64,000 bases of DNA from Arthrobacter alpinus (GCF_900105965.1 NZ_FNTV01000001.1:124001-188000), one strand, 5' to 3'. Counted from the stretch's first letter, positions 1 through 9,144 are shown. Notes: a model not told the origin generated them from the letters alone. Numbers and translations are program-made.

Positions 1-486
1 GCTGCCATCAACCCCGGAAACTCCGGCGGTGCGCTGGTCAATGCCAATGGTGAAATCATCGGCGTCAACGTGGCCATTGCCTCAACCGGCAGTTCGTCAG
101 GTTCCAGCAGCCAAAGCGGCAACATTGGCGTTGGCTTCTCCATCCCGATGGATCACGCCAAGCGGGTTGCTGAGGAAATCATCAAGAATGGCGTTGCCAG
201 CCACGGACAGCTTGGTGTTTCTGTTGGCGGAACCAGCTCCACAGGTTCCAGCAGCACCTTCTCCACTGGTGCCACAGTTGCCTCGGTAACTTCGGGCAGT
301 GCTGCGGACAAGGCAGGCCTGAAGAAGGGCGACGTCATTACGAAACTCGGCAGCCGGAGCATTAGCGACCCCGCCGATCTGACGGCCGCCGTTCGGGAAC
401 AGGCCGGCGGAGCCACCGTACCGGTCACCTTTACCCGCAGCGGCAAGGAACAGTCGGTAGACGTCACACTGGATACCATGAAGTAA
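1..486 (+). CDS. HtrA/DegP-type serine protease, C-terminal part (5' partial)
   Basis: The reading frame is open from base 1, so the start lies outside the window and 161 residues are visible. The fragment begins with the GNSGG block that carries the catalytic serine of trypsin-like HtrA proteases (Ser at fragment residue 8), followed by the last strands of the protease core (GEIIGVNVA, GFSIPMD). A PDZ domain fills about residues 75-158 (AGLKKGDVI is its recognisable loop). Two Ser/Gly/Thr-rich stretches, at about residues 28-39 and 79-90, make one loop in the protease core and the linker to PDZ. Family members are usually membrane-anchored by an N-terminal helix and degrade or chaperone misfolded envelope proteins; the anchor cannot be seen here. 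A strong hairpin follows the stop codon. Confidence 0.92.
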   Translation, partial: AAINPGNSGGALVNANGEIIGVNVAIASTGSSSGSSSQSGNIGVGFSIPMDHAKRVAEEIIKNGVASHGQLGVSVGGTSSTGSSSTFSTGATVASVTSGSAADKAGLKKGDVITKLGSRSISDPADLTAAVREQAGGATVPVTFTRSGKEQSVDVTLDTMK

Positions 487-528
487 ATTCCGCTGCTGGC
501 CGGCCACCCGGTCATATTTTGGAAGCAC

Positions 529-574
529 GAAGCCCCATCCGTTGCCACCAGGGCGGCCGGATGGGGCTTCTTCT
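529..574. terminator. Hairpin terminator between the htrA-like gene and the leftward FtsX gene
   Basis: A perfect 13-bp stem pairs 529-541 (GAAGCCCCATCCG) with 558-570 (CGGATGGGGCTTC) around a 16-base loop and is followed by TTCT. It lies between two convergent genes and could stop transcription from the htrA side, and from the FtsX side given the symmetric stem. No long U-tract is present. Confidence 0.75.
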
Positions 575-612
575 GTGTAACCGTTCCTGGCCGTGAGGAG
601 CCCCAAGTGTCT

Positions 613-1968
613 TTAGGCCTCGCGGAGAGCAGCACTGAGCACCGGTCCGGAGGCGGCCAAGCCGGTCCAAACCAGTGCGATGCCGCCGGCAAGTACGCCG
701 GCAATCACGAGCAAGGACAAGGGCGCAAAGATCATCGCCAGGCCCGTTAGGGGAAACAAGAGGATGCCGGCCAGGCCCGCGGAACCGATCGTGACAACAA
801 GTACGGGCCACATCACGGCCCGCTTGCGTGCGGCCTCCATGACGGAGCGAGGCATGCCGAGCCGGTCCAGGCTCACATACAGCTCACGACGGTCAAGGAT
901 GGCGGCGGCCTGATTCACGCCCGCGCTGGAAGCCACGAGCAGGAATGACGCCACCACGGTAATTAGCACACCCGTGCGCATATCGTTGAAGAGGGATTCA
1001 TCTGCGGTGTTTTGGGCTTCTCCGGCGGAGTTCAGCAGAGCAAGTCCCGTGCCTGCAACCACGGCTATGAAACTTGTCATCGACAAGGAGCTGACCTGTC
1101 GCCATGCGGCCTTGGGGGACTCCAAAATGGTTCGGGCCGCCAGCAGCTTCGTGGGGGTTTGGGCCTTGCGCAGCCCTCGGCCCGCCAGCCACTTCAAGAC
1201 ATAGGGGCCCATGAGGTTCAACACGGCCAGGCCGCCCGCAAAGCTGGCGCACAGGATCACGATCATGATGGCTGCAGATCCGCTGGCGGTAAGGCCTGTC
1301 ATCAGGGCATAAAGCACCGCGGCGGCGCCGATCCCGAGGACTACGCGAAGCCAGTGTACGGTGGGTGCCTTTTGCCGTGTACGAACCCCCAAGGGTGAGA
1401 GCACCACAAGGCGTAGGCCAAGGGCGGCGCTGACGGCAGCCAACAGCACCAAGGCGGCCGCGGCAATTACGAGGACGCCAACCGGAAGCCACAAGGTTGC
1501 CAGCCCCAGGGCCTGGCCCTGAAACTCAATCAATGCCACGGCGGGCAGGGCAGCAGCGTAGATGACGATTCCAGCGATCACACCCGTGATCGCCACGAGC
1601 GTGGATTCAACAACAGTCAAGACAGATACCAGGGCAGGAGTGCCACCCAGCAGCCGTAGCGTGGACAGCCGCTCGTCACGACGCCGAGCCGAGAGTCTTG
1701 CCGCGGATCCGCCCAGGGTCAGCATGGGCAGGACCATGAGCGATACCGCAAACGCCGCCAACATTTGATAGGTCCCCGTGATCCCCGAGTCGTCCTGTGA
1801 TGCGGCATCCGTGAAGAAGCTCATGGCGCCGGCCAGCACGATCAACATCAGGGCCGTCACCATGGCAAAAGCTACGGCAGGCAGCACAATGACAGCTTTG
1901 CTTCCCGGTGCCGGCCGGGACATCATCCAAAGGATGGAAAACGTGGATTTCACGGTCGGCCCATCCAT
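613..1968 (-). CDS. FtsX-like ABC transporter permease
   Basis: A 451-residue integral membrane protein with about ten hydrophobic segments. The first (about residues 23-50) is followed by a loop and several helices, then the pattern repeats in the C-terminal half, the duplicated layout of the MacB/FtsX/LolE permease superfamily. It is the membrane partner of the ATPase gene immediately upstream; the start lies 19 bases inside that gene's 3' end, so the two are translationally coupled. Such pairs are mechanotransmission exporters acting on peptides, antibiotics or lipoproteins rather than importers, and no substrate-binding protein is present. The substrate cannot be read from the sequence. 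Confidence 0.85.
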   Translation of the reverse strand: MDGPTVKSTFSILWMMSRPAPGSKAVIVLPAVAFAMVTALMLIVLAGAMSFFTDAASQDDSGITGTYQMLAAFAVSLMVLPMLTLGGSAARLSARRRDERLSTLRLLGGTPALVSVLTVVESTLVAITGVIAGIVIYAAALPAVALIEFQGQALGLATLWLPVGVLVIAAAALVLLAAVSAALGLRLVVLSPLGVRTRQKAPTVHWLRVVLGIGAAAVLYALMTGLTASGSAAIMIVILCASFAGGLAVLNLMGPYVLKWLAGRGLRKAQTPTKLLAARTILESPKAAWRQVSSLSMTSFIAVVAGTGLALLNSAGEAQNTADESLFNDMRTGVLITVVASFLLVASSAGVNQAAAILDRRELYVSLDRLGMPRSVMEAARKRAVMWPVLVVTIGSAGLAGILLFPLTGLAMIFAPLSLLVIAGVLAGGIALVWTGLAASGPVLSAALREA

Positions 1969-2756
1969 TCCTGGCCCATCGAAGGATGGGCGGCCAGCGG
2001 GCTGGCGGGATGCTGCATGTAGGTGGTTCCCAGGGGCACAGTTGGCTGGCCGAAGGGGATGACTGCCGCGGCACCTGCCTGGGACGACGGTGCTTGGGAC
2101 AATACGCCGTCGGCCATGGTCAGTGTACGACTGCAGCGGGAAGCAACAGTTGGATCGTGAGTCACCAGGACCAGCGTGTTGCCGCGCCCTGCAGTGGCGT
2201 TCAGGAGAGCGCTCATAACCTCGGCGGAGGTCGTGGAATCGAGGGCTCCGGTGGGTTCATCGGCGAACACTATGCGTGCGCCAGTTACCTGGGAGCGGGC
2301 AATGGCGACGCGCTGGGCTTGGCCGCCGGAAAGCTCACCAATGCGGCGGTTCTCCATACCGGCGAGGCCGAGTTGGGCAAGCCAAGCCGCTGATTGCGCT
2401 TCTGCGTCCCGGCGCGAGACACCGTTAAGCATCAGTGCCAGAGCCACGTTCTCGATGGCCGTCAGCTCGGGAATCAACAACCCTGATTGGAACACAAAGC
2501 CAAAGGCCTCACGGCGCAGCTTGGAACGTGAGGTCTCGTTGAGCGCCGTCACATCGGTGCCGGCGTAATTCACACTGCCGGAATCGGGGGTGGTGATCCC
2601 GGCCAAGACGTGCAGGAGAGTAGTTTTACCTGATCCGGAGGCGCCCATGATGGCCACGGACTCGCCGGGGTGGATATCTAGATCCACGTTGTTCAAGGCG
2701 ATGCCCGCACCGTAGCGCTTGGACAGGGAGCGTGCGCTCAGAAGTGATGAAGTCAT
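1950..2756 (-). CDS. ABC transporter ATP-binding protein, MacB/LolD type
   Basis: A 268-residue ATPase with every nucleotide-binding-domain motif: Walker A GASGSGKTT (about residues 37-45), Q-loop FQSGLL, signature LSGGQ, Walker B IVFADEPTG and the switch histidine in VTHD. The fold and the pairing with an FtsX-type permease place it in the MacB/LolD group. The ATG at 2756 was chosen because it begins the conserved domain; the frame stays open to 2828 but that extension is not family-like. No Shine-Dalgarno precedes 2756, while CATAGT sits at -12 to -7, so a leaderless transcript is possible. The C-terminal 40 or so residues beyond the domain are proline-rich and unassigned. Confidence 0.88.
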   Translation of the reverse strand: MTSSLLSARSLSKRYGAGIALNNVDLDIHPGESVAIMGASGSGKTTLLHVLAGITTPDSGSVNYAGTDVTALNETSRSKLRREAFGFVFQSGLLIPELTAIENVALALMLNGVSRRDAEAQSAAWLAQLGLAGMENRRIGELSGGQAQRVAIARSQVTGARIVFADEPTGALDSTTSAEVMSALLNATAGRGNTLVLVTHDPTVASRCSRTLTMADGVLSQAPSSQAGAAAVIPFGQPTVPLGTTYMQHPASPLAAHPSMGQEWMGRP

Positions 2757-2768
2757 AGTTCTACTATG
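2754..2768 (-). promoter_or_regulatory. Palindrome and -10-like box at the ABC ATPase start codon
   Basis: CATAGT-TCT-ACTATG is a perfect 6-3-6 inverted repeat overlapping the start codon of the ABC ATPase. On the minus strand its upstream arm, CATAGT, occupies -12 to -7 relative to the A of ATG, the place of a -10 hexamer if transcription starts at the ATG. No convincing -35 box is present. The rest of 2769-3028 holds no gene and must contain the promoter of the rightward etf genes, where I see no clear hexamer pair. Confidence 0.4.
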
Positions 2769-3028
2769 CCGTTGTGACCAGAGTGGAAACATCGGGCTAC
2801 AGGCTGAAAGTGGGGAAGAGGCGTCCACCCGGGGGAGGAGAGAATCATGGCCCGCATTGCCGCAGAGCCTGCCCGTGTTCGCTTGGAGTAAAGAATGGTC
2901 CCGGGAAATTTCAGCGACGGCCGCAACGAACTAAGCTGTTGGGGTAGGCCAAGGGCGAACCAGCGGCGCCCGCCCCGACAAGGGGAAGGACGCCGCTCAA
3001 CCATCCGTCCATGACACAAAGGACAGCA

Positions 3029-3835
3029 GTGGAAAACTCAGCACTGAACGTTGTCGTACTGGTCAAATATGTGCCAGACGCACAATTTGACCGACACCTC
3101 ACAGGTGATGCTCGCACGCTCGATCGCAGCGAGAGCATCCTTTCCGAACTCGATGAATACGCGCTGGAAGCAGCGCTGGCATTGACCGACGCCCGCGGCG
3201 GCGCCAAAGCCGGCAACACCGTCACGGCGTTGACGCTGGGCCCGGCCGCTGCGGCAGCAGCGGTCAAGAAGTCGCTGCAGATCGGTGCCACTCAGGGCCT
3301 GCACGTCACGGATGACGCGCTCGCCGGCTCCGACGCCTCCGCAACCTCGCTGGCCCTGGCCGCGGCCATCAAGACCCTGGGACCGGTTGATCTGGTTATC
3401 ACCGGCATGGCCTCCACCGATGGTGAAACCTCCATCATCCCGGCGCAGCTGGCAGCCCGGCTGGGCCTGGCCCAGATCACCTTCGCCTCATCCCTTGAAC
3501 TGGATGGCACCACCGTGACGGCTCGCCGCGACGGCGATGATTTCTCCGAGGAAATCCAGGCCTCGCTGCCCGCACTTGTGTCGGTGACCGATCAAGCCAA
3601 TGATCCTCGCTACCCGAACTTCAAGGGCATCCTGGCCGCGAAGAAGAAAAAGGTGACCACGGTGTCCCTGGCGGACCTTGGCTTGGCGTCCACCGCCGTC
3701 GGCCATGCCGGATCCCTGACGCAGGTGACCGCGGCGGCCGAGCGCCCCGCCCGCACCGCCGGCACCATCATCACCGATTCCGGCGATGCCGGCATCCAGC
3801 TCGTAGACTTCCTGGCCGCGCAGAAACTGATCTGA
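3029..3835 (+). CDS. etfB: Electron transfer flavoprotein, beta subunit
   Basis: A 268-residue protein matching EtfB/FixA along its length: the N-terminal strand [14 protein letters not shown] is followed by the Rossmann-like fold that binds AMP, and the motif [14 protein letters not shown] near the middle matches the EtfB signature around the recognition loop. With EtfA it forms the soluble heterodimer that takes electrons from acyl-CoA and other dehydrogenases and passes them toward the quinone pool. GTG 3029 was chosen because AAAGGA lies 5-6 bases upstream; an in-frame ATG at 3011 has no such signal but cannot be excluded. etfA follows after 10 bases, so the two form an operon. Confidence 0.95.
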   Translation: MENSALNVVVLVKYVPDAQFDRHLTGDARTLDRSESILSELDEYALEAALALTDARGGAKAGNTVTALTLGPAAAAAAVKKSLQIGATQGLHVTDDALAGSDASATSLALAAAIKTLGPVDLVITGMASTDGETSIIPAQLAARLGLAQITFASSLELDGTTVTARRDGDDFSEEIQASLPALVSVTDQANDPRYPNFKGILAAKKKKVTTVSLADLGLASTAVGHAGSLTQVTAAAERPARTAGTIITDSGDAGIQLVDFLAAQKLI

Positions 3836-3845
3836 GGAACCATTC

Positions 3846-4814
3846 ATGACTTCAATTGTTGTATACATTGATCAGCTCGATGCGCCCGGCAAGCTTTCCG
3901 CCACCACGCATCAGCTGCTGACCCTGGCCCGCAGCGCCGGGGAGCCCGTGGCCGTTGTGGCTGGCGGCGTCGGCGCCGAGATCCTCGCCGAACTTGGCAC
4001 TTATGGCGTGACTCGTGTGCTGCACTCCGAACAGTCCGAACTGGGCGAGTACCTCGTTGCGCCCAAGGCCGATCTCGTGGCGCAGGCCGCGGCCGCCGTG
4101 TCCGCCAGCGCTGTTTTGGTGGACAACGGCGCAGCCGGCAAGGAAATAGCCGCCCGGGTGGGCGTCACACTGAATGCGGGAGTCATCACGGACGCCGTTT
4201 CGGTGACATACGACGCCGGCACCCTGGTGGCGCACAAATCCGTTCTCGCGGGCTCTTACACGGTGGAGGCGCACGCGACGTCAGCTGTTGCCGTCATCAG
4301 CGTGAAGTCCCACAGTGTGGAAGCTGCCGTCGCCGAGTCGGCCACGAACCCCACTGTTGAAGCCGTAGAGGTGGCGTTTTCCCCGGCCAGCCTGGGCGCC
4401 CGCATCATCTCCCGCACACCGCGTGCGGCCTCTGGCCGTCCGGAACTTGACGATGCGCGCATTGTGGTGGCCGGCGGCCGCGGCGTTGACGGCGATTTCA
4501 CCCCGATCGAAGAGCTCGCGGACGTGTTGGGTGCTGCCGTTGGCGCATCCCGTGCGGCAACCGATGCCGGCTGGATCTCGCATGCGTCACAGGTAGGCCA
4601 GACGGGCAAGAAGGTTTCCCCGCAGCTCTACATCTCCGTGGGTATTTCCGGTGCCATCCAGCAAAAGGCAGGCATGCAGACCTCCAAGCTCATCGTGGCG
4701 GTCAACAAGGATGCCGAATCGCCCATCTTCGAGATTGCCGACTTTGGGATCGTGGGAGACCTGTTCCAGGTACTGCCGCAGGCCGTGGAAGAAATCAAGA
4801 AGCGCCGGGCGTAG
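3846..4814 (+). CDS. etfA: Electron transfer flavoprotein, alpha subunit
   Basis: A 322-residue EtfA/FixB protein. The C-terminal FAD domain is clear: [10 protein letters not shown] opens it at about residue 207, followed by [11 protein letters not shown], the [14 protein letters not shown] segment that contacts the flavin, GISGAIQQ and [20 protein letters not shown]. The N-terminal half is the weaker conserved alpha/beta domain that packs on EtfB. The gene starts 10 bases after etfB with AGGAAC upstream of the ATG. Actinobacteria keep etfBA a few genes from iscS-mnmA, which matches the order here. A long symmetric hairpin ends the operon. Confidence 0.96.
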   Translation: MTSIVVYIDQLDAPGKLSATTHQLLTLARSAGEPVAVVAGGVGAEILAELGTYGVTRVLHSEQSELGEYLVAPKADLVAQAAAAVSASAVLVDNGAAGKEIAARVGVTLNAGVITDAVSVTYDAGTLVAHKSVLAGSYTVEAHATSAVAVISVKSHSVEAAVAESATNPTVEAVEVAFSPASLGARIISRTPRAASGRPELDDARIVVAGGRGVDGDFTPIEELADVLGAAVGASRAATDAGWISHASQVGQTGKKVSPQLYISVGISGAIQQKAGMQTSKLIVAVNKDAESPIFEIADFGIVGDLFQVLPQAVEEIKKRRA

Positions 4815-4824
4815 CTTCCGATTC

Positions 4825-4894
4825 AAAAATGCCGCCGCTCCTGCTTATCGCCGCCGTTGTACGGGCGGCAATAAGCAGGAGCGGCGGCATTTTT
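4825..4894. terminator. Long bidirectional terminator between etfA and the methyltransferase gene
   Basis: An almost perfect inverted repeat: 4825-4848 pairs with 4871-4894 (outer arms AAAAATGCCGCC and GGCGGCATTTTT), with a further GCCGCC/GGCGGC pairing inside it. The A-run on one side and T-run on the other make it a rho-independent terminator in both directions, serving the convergent etfA and methyltransferase genes. Confidence 0.95.
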
Positions 4895-4908
4895 CGTTGA
4901 CTGAAGCT

Positions 4909-5712
4909 TTAGCTTGAAACTGTCCCTGTGGCGATCATGGCGTCTGAGTTCATCTCGACGTGCGGGCCCACCGACTTGATGAACTCGCGGCGGACCCGGG
5001 CGATGGCGTCGGGGTCGCGGGGGAGCAGCGTTCGCCACCCGCTGCCCATGACCAGGTTCCATGCCATGGCGTCATCCACTGCCAAGGTGAGCGGATGCGT
5101 GGCCACCGAGACGTTTTCCAGTCCACGGGCCTTGAGCCAGATGGTCAAGGAGTCAACCGTTGCCACGCGTGACATGTTTAGGTTGGGCAGCGGAACCACA
5201 CCGGCCAGCCGGGGACGTTCCTTGACAGCTGCTTCAAGAATGCGCCCGGCGAAGGGTTCCAGCGCTCCTTCGATCCAGGTACTGGCGACAAAGCGGCCGC
5301 CGGGGCGCAGCATGGAGGTTAGGTGCTCAACGCCGGCTTCCATGTCTGCGAAGAAGAACATGCTGTAGGAACACAGCACGGCGTCGAAGGTGCGGTGTCC
5401 GCGCCACTGCGTGACATCAGCCTCCGTCAAGGTAGTGTTCAGGATGCCCCGATCGGCCAGGTTCGCCGCAGCGATGCGCAGCAGGCCGGTGGACAGATCC
5501 ACACCGTCGACAGTCCCTTCCGGGCCTACCGCCAGGGACGCCGGAATCGTGGCAGCACCGGTTCCGCAGCATGCGTCCAGTACTTTCTCGCCAGGCAGCA
5601 GCCCGGCGGCTGCAACAACGTCGCGGCCCATGGGGTCCCAGAGCTTTTCCGACCACGCCTCAAATTGCAGCGCTCCGTCAGTGAACGCCAAACCAGGATC
5701 GCGAGCGGACAT
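4909..5712 (-). CDS. Class I SAM-dependent methyltransferase
   Basis: A 267-residue protein of the class I methyltransferase fold (UbiE/Methyltransf_11/25-like). Motif I is VLDACCGTGAATI at about residues 46-58, followed by an acidic end of strand 2 (VDGVDLS) that would hold the SAM ribose, and FDAVLCSYSMFFF as motif post-I/II. The start at 5712 was chosen over a longer open frame because GGAGG lies 6 bases upstream and the earlier codons are not family-like. The methyl acceptor is unknown; there is no cofactor-biosynthesis neighbour. The gene for TrmL lies 64 bases upstream in the same direction. Confidence 0.85.
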   Translation of the reverse strand: MSARDPGLAFTDGALQFEAWSEKLWDPMGRDVVAAAGLLPGEKVLDACCGTGAATIPASLAVGPEGTVDGVDLSTGLLRIAAANLADRGILNTTLTEADVTQWRGHRTFDAVLCSYSMFFFADMEAGVEHLTSMLRPGGRFVASTWIEGALEPFAGRILEAAVKERPRLAGVVPLPNLNMSRVATVDSLTIWLKARGLENVSVATHPLTLAVDDAMAWNLVMGSGWRTLLPRDPDAIARVRREFIKSVGPHVEMNSDAMIATGTVSS

Positions 5713-5776
5713 GCATACCTCCAGTAGATGAAAAAGTTTCCGGGTGAACTCTGCGTTGGTTCGCCCCCGGAGAGTG

Positions 5777-6250
5777 TTAAGCCTGGATTTGTGCCCCGGC
5801 AAAACCGTTTTGACGCCATGCCTCGAAGACGGCGATCGAGGCCGCATTGGCCAAATTAAGGGACCGCAGGGCGGGCAGCATGGGGAGCCGGACGCGGGCT
5901 GTGACGTGGGGATCTTGTTTGACTTCGAGGGGCAGGCCGTCGGATTCGCGGCCAAACATGAGCACGTCACCGGGTTGGTAGGAGATGTCCGTGTAGTTGC
6001 TTTCACCGTCGGAGGTAAAGGCAAAGACCCGTTCGGGGGCCAGGACTGCCCAAGCGTCCTCGAGGGTTTTGTGCACGGTCACCACGGCCAGATCGTGATA
6101 GTCCAAACCGGCCCGGCGCAACTTGGCGTCGGAGAAGTCAAAGCCAAGAGGTTCCACGAGGTGGAGTTCGGCCCCGGTGATGGCGGCCAAGCGGATGGCG
6201 TTGCCGGTATTGCCGGGGATTTCAGGGGTCATAAATAGGATGCGGAACAC
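5777..6250 (-). CDS. trmL: tRNA (cytidine/uridine-2'-O-)-methyltransferase, TrmL-like SPOUT enzyme
   Basis: A 157-residue protein, the normal size of the single-domain SpoU/TrmL family. It opens with the typical strand and loop TPEIPGNTGNAIRLA (family: xPEIPxNTGNIxRxC), contains the SPOUT knot segment VLMFGRESDGLP and ends with the SLNLANAASIAVFEAWRQ helix. TrmL methylates the ribose of nucleotide 34 in tRNA-Leu isoacceptors in E. coli; here the specificity is inferred from the family. The conserved Cys commonly seen in NTGN-I-x-R-x-C is alanine here, a frequent variation. It is the first gene of a short leftward pair with the methyltransferase. Confidence 0.9.
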   Translation of the reverse strand: MFRILFMTPEIPGNTGNAIRLAAITGAELHLVEPLGFDFSDAKLRRAGLDYHDLAVVTVHKTLEDAWAVLAPERVFAFTSDGESNYTDISYQPGDVLMFGRESDGLPLEVKQDPHVTARVRLPMLPALRSLNLANAASIAVFEAWRQNGFAGAQIQA

Positions 6251-6327
6251 GTCTTTTATCCTACGCCAGCCATTAAGGCACGGTGACCGGACATGCTGGT
6301 CTGCCTTGCCCGGAACAGGGCAAGCTG

Positions 6328-7290
6328 TTAGTACATGCCGCCCAGGAGCCGGTCAAGGACATTCAGGTCAACCACGTTGGGTGAGGGGCCGGACGCCAGA
6401 AATTGCTTGGCTTCACGAACAAAACGGGCGGCGTTGGCCACGTTGACGGTGCTGGATCCGTCCGGTTCGGTTCCGCGGGCGTAGTCGATCACGGGTTCAA
6501 AGGGGTTGCCGGTGCTGCTGTGGACGCAAACCCAGGCCGTCACATTGCACTCAGGGAACAGGTCTTGCAACGCCCGGGCAGCGGGGATGAGCTGCGGGGG
6601 AGCGGCAACCCTGGTTCCGTGGACCAGGACGCTGCCGTCCCAGCGGAACGCGCCGTCGGGAACCAACATGGATCCGATGATCGCAATCCTGTAGCCGGAC
6701 ACCAGCACGTGGTCCATGTAGCCGGTGCCGTGAGGTGCTGTGAGGCCGTTGATGAGCCGGGCAGCTGGAATGCTCGGCAGAACTTGCTGCATGATCAGCT
6801 GCGCGGTCCGGGCCTCACGGGCAAGCCTGGAGGCAGCACCAAAGAGTCCGCGCTTGCGCGGTGCGCCGTGGACCGGTTGTGCCGCAGTGGGCCGGGGCAT
6901 GATCGGGGCTTCACCGGCCGCGAGGTCTTCGTAGGCGGGGAAATAGACGGCGGGATCGCCAGCTGGGCGCCGTTCTTCGGGGGCGCGACGCGTGGTGAAG
7001 GCATCAAAGTCATCCGGAGTGCCATATCCCCGAGGGGCGCTGGCAGGACCAGGTGCGCCGGCGCGACGCTCCCTGCCCACGGAACCATAAGAGCGGTCAT
7101 AGGCTTGCCTGCGCGCAGGATCGGCCAAGACCTCATAGGCTTCGGTGATTTGGCGGAAGAGTGCGGGGTCCCCACCCCTGTCGGGGTGCGTGATCCTCGC
7201 GGCCTTGCGGTACGCGATTTTCACCTCGCGTTCGGAGGCTGTGCGGGCAAGTCCCAGGACTTGGTAATGAGTGAGGTGTTTCTCGCCCAC
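6328..7290 (-). CDS. J-domain protein with an unassigned C-terminal domain
   Basis: A 320-residue protein. Residues 5-68 form a DnaJ domain with the diagnostic HPD in THPDRGGD (about residues 34-41), so it can stimulate an Hsp70. There is no Gly/Phe region, zinc-finger or DnaJ C-terminal domain, so it is not DnaJ itself. After a low-complexity linker (about 70-145) comes a folded domain of about 170 residues with patterns such as YMDHVLVSGYRIAIIGS, FRWDGSVLVHG, and AWVCVHSSTG. The mixed strands and spacing resemble NERD-type nuclease folds, but I cannot confirm catalytic residues. It probably targets DnaK to a particular substrate. It is divergent from the lipid-kinase gene. Confidence 0.75.
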   Translation of the reverse strand: MGEKHLTHYQVLGLARTASEREVKIAYRKAARITHPDRGGDPALFRQITEAYEVLADPARRQAYDRSYGSVGRERRAGAPGPASAPRGYGTPDDFDAFTTRRAPEERRPAGDPAVYFPAYEDLAAGEAPIMPRPTAAQPVHGAPRKRGLFGAASRLAREARTAQLIMQQVLPSIPAARLINGLTAPHGTGYMDHVLVSGYRIAIIGSMLVPDGAFRWDGSVLVHGTRVAAPPQLIPAARALQDLFPECNVTAWVCVHSSTGNPFEPVIDYARGTEPDGSSTVNVANAARFVREAKQFLASGPSPNVVDLNVLDRLLGGMY

Positions 7291-7408
7291 AAGGGACCTT
7301 TCGCTAGCCAGGCTGTGCAGGAATTCATTCTAGCGGCCGCAACTGACTGTTTTATCTGAGCGGAAATCCCCCAGCGAAGGCGCCCGCGCTGTCATACTTT
7401 CACTTGCC

Positions 7409-8362
7409 ATGAACACGATCCCGCGCACTTCCATCGAACCCGCAGCAGGCACAGCACTGTCCATTGCCGTGGCCATCAATCCGCGTGCGGCCTTTGGCGG
7501 AAAAGGTGCCTCCTCGCCCACGCGGACCGGGGATATGGTGGTGGCGCGCCTGCGTGAAGCCGGACATCACATCAGCGAGCTGCGCCGCGGCGATTACCTC
7601 GCCCTAAAACGAGCGGTCGACGCCGAGATCGCCGCAGGTGCCCAGGCCCTGGTCGTTGTGGGTGGGGACGGCATGGTCCACCTCGGGGTCAACGCCGTGG
7701 CCCACAAGAACGTCCCCCTGGGCATCATCCCGGCAGGCACCGGCAACGACGCCGCCCGCGGACTGGGCCTTGAGCTGAACAACCCGGGCGCCGCCGTCGA
7801 GCATTTCCTAAGGTGCTGCCACGGCGGGCCCCGCATCCTGGATCTAGGCCGGATTGATCGAGCAGGACAGGAGCCGGTTTGGTTCATGGGCGCGCTCTCG
7901 GCCGGCTTCGATGCCCTGGTCAACGAGCGCGCCAACACGTGGCGTTGGCCGCGCGGACCCATGCGCTACAACCTGGCGATCCTGCGCGAACTGGCCGTTT
8001 TGAGGCCGCTGAACTATTCGCTGGTGGTGGATGGCCAGGCCGGCAAGCAGCAGGCCGTACTGATTTCCATCTCCAACGGCACCTCCATAGGTGGTGGCAT
8101 GTTGATCACCCCGAAGGCCAAATACGACGACGGCCTGCTGGATATGTTTGTTGTCTCCCCCGTGTCGCGGACCAGGTTCCTGCGAATTTACCCGCTGGTC
8201 TTCTCCGGACGGCACGCCGGCCGCCCGGAGGTCAGGATTAGGCAGGTGTCTGAGGTCATCATTGACGCGCCCGGACTCATTGCGTACGCGGACGGCGAGC
8301 GAATCGGGCCACTACCGGCGACCGTCGCGGCGGATCCAGGTGCGGCACTGCTGTGGGGTTAG
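7409..8362 (+). CDS. Diacylglycerol/lipid kinase family protein
   Basis: A 317-residue protein with the DAGK catalytic fold (YegS/DgkB/BmrU group). The nucleotide-binding motif GGDGMVHLGVN lies at about residues 88-98 and is followed by LGIIPAGTGNDAARGLG, the second diagnostic motif. The C-terminal half has the beta-sandwich with NGTSIGGGMLITPKAKYDDGLLD. Family members phosphorylate diacylglycerol, sphingoid bases or other lipids at the membrane face. The start has no strong Shine-Dalgarno; MNTIPRTS is chosen as the only reasonable ATG before the fold. It is divergent from the J-domain gene. Confidence 0.88.
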   Translation: MNTIPRTSIEPAAGTALSIAVAINPRAAFGGKGASSPTRTGDMVVARLREAGHHISELRRGDYLALKRAVDAEIAAGAQALVVVGGDGMVHLGVNAVAHKNVPLGIIPAGTGNDAARGLGLELNNPGAAVEHFLRCCHGGPRILDLGRIDRAGQEPVWFMGALSAGFDALVNERANTWRWPRGPMRYNLAILRELAVLRPLNYSLVVDGQAGKQQAVLISISNGTSIGGGMLITPKAKYDDGLLDMFVVSPVSRTRFLRIYPLVFSGRHAGRPEVRIRQVSEVIIDAPGLIAYADGERIGPLPATVAADPGAALLWG

Positions 8363-8412
8363 TGTTGCGCTGCTGTGGCAGGATGCTCGCGCGGATCGGT
8401 AGAGTGGATCGT

Positions 8413-9144
8413 GTGAATCAACACAGGGGGTCCAAGGGGCCGGCAGCCGTCGTGGCGCTGACCGTTTCATTGGCCATCTCTTTGACTGGTTCCCTGACGG
8501 GCTGCAGTATTTCCGTTCCTTCTCCCACCGCGCCAACGGCCGAGAATTCTGCCCCAGCGACCACCTACGCGCCGCCCACTGTTGTGGCCGGCCATGACGC
8601 CGCCAAGGTGGCCGCCGCACCCATGACCTTTGAAGCAGGGAACACCTTGTCCGCTGGCGTGGCCGTCGGGTTTAGCGATGTCCTGGGCCAACCATCGCAG
8701 GATTATTCAACAACGCCGGCACCCGCGGAGTGGACGCTGGTCAAAGACAAGGTGGCCGGCCAGACGCAGTACAAGAATGCTGCGGGCTGCCAGGTTGCCT
8801 ATTGGACCACCGTCAATCAGGGACCGCTCATCACGGCCGGAGATGACAAGGCCTCCACCGTGAAGTTGATGAAGTATCTGATTCCCTCAGTGATCGCCGA
8901 GTCTCTGGGTGAAGCCAAGTTGCCGTGGGTGGCGGAGGCAGGAAAACCGGGGCCCGGCATCACCTTCCTTGGGTTCTCCACAAAGGCTGGCAAGGATGTC
9001 ATGGCCAGCACCGTGTGGGGGCGCATGCTCGGAACGGCCAATACCTCTTTGCTGGTGAGCTTGGCGTGCCCCACCGATGAATTGCTTGCCGCAACGACGC
9101 CGGCGGTCATGGCGAAATTGTCGGTCGCACCGCCGTCGAGCTAG
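8413..9144 (+). CDS. Putative secreted lipoprotein of unknown function
   Basis: A 243-residue protein with a lipoprotein signal peptide: basic start (NQHRGSKG), a hydrophobic run and the lipobox LTGC with Cys31. A Thr/Pro/Ala-rich tether (about 35-60) leads to a mature domain of about 180 residues that I do not recognise. GTG 8413 was chosen because it gives a normal signal-peptide length and GAGTGG lies just upstream; GTG 8404 or ATG 8353 would also be in frame. The mature part has two cysteines (about residues 125 and 218) that could form a disulfide outside the cell. Its 3' end overlaps the tail of the convergent reductase gene by 4 bases. Confidence 0.75.
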   Translation: MNQHRGSKGPAAVVALTVSLAISLTGSLTGCSISVPSPTAPTAENSAPATTYAPPTVVAGHDAAKVAAAPMTFEAGNTLSAGVAVGFSDVLGQPSQDYSTTPAPAEWTLVKDKVAGQTQYKNAAGCQVAYWTTVNQGPLITAGDDKASTVKLMKYLIPSVIAESLGEAKLPWVAEAGKPGPGITFLGFSTKAGKDVMASTVWGRMLGTANTSLLVSLACPTDELLAATTPAVMAKLSVAPPSS

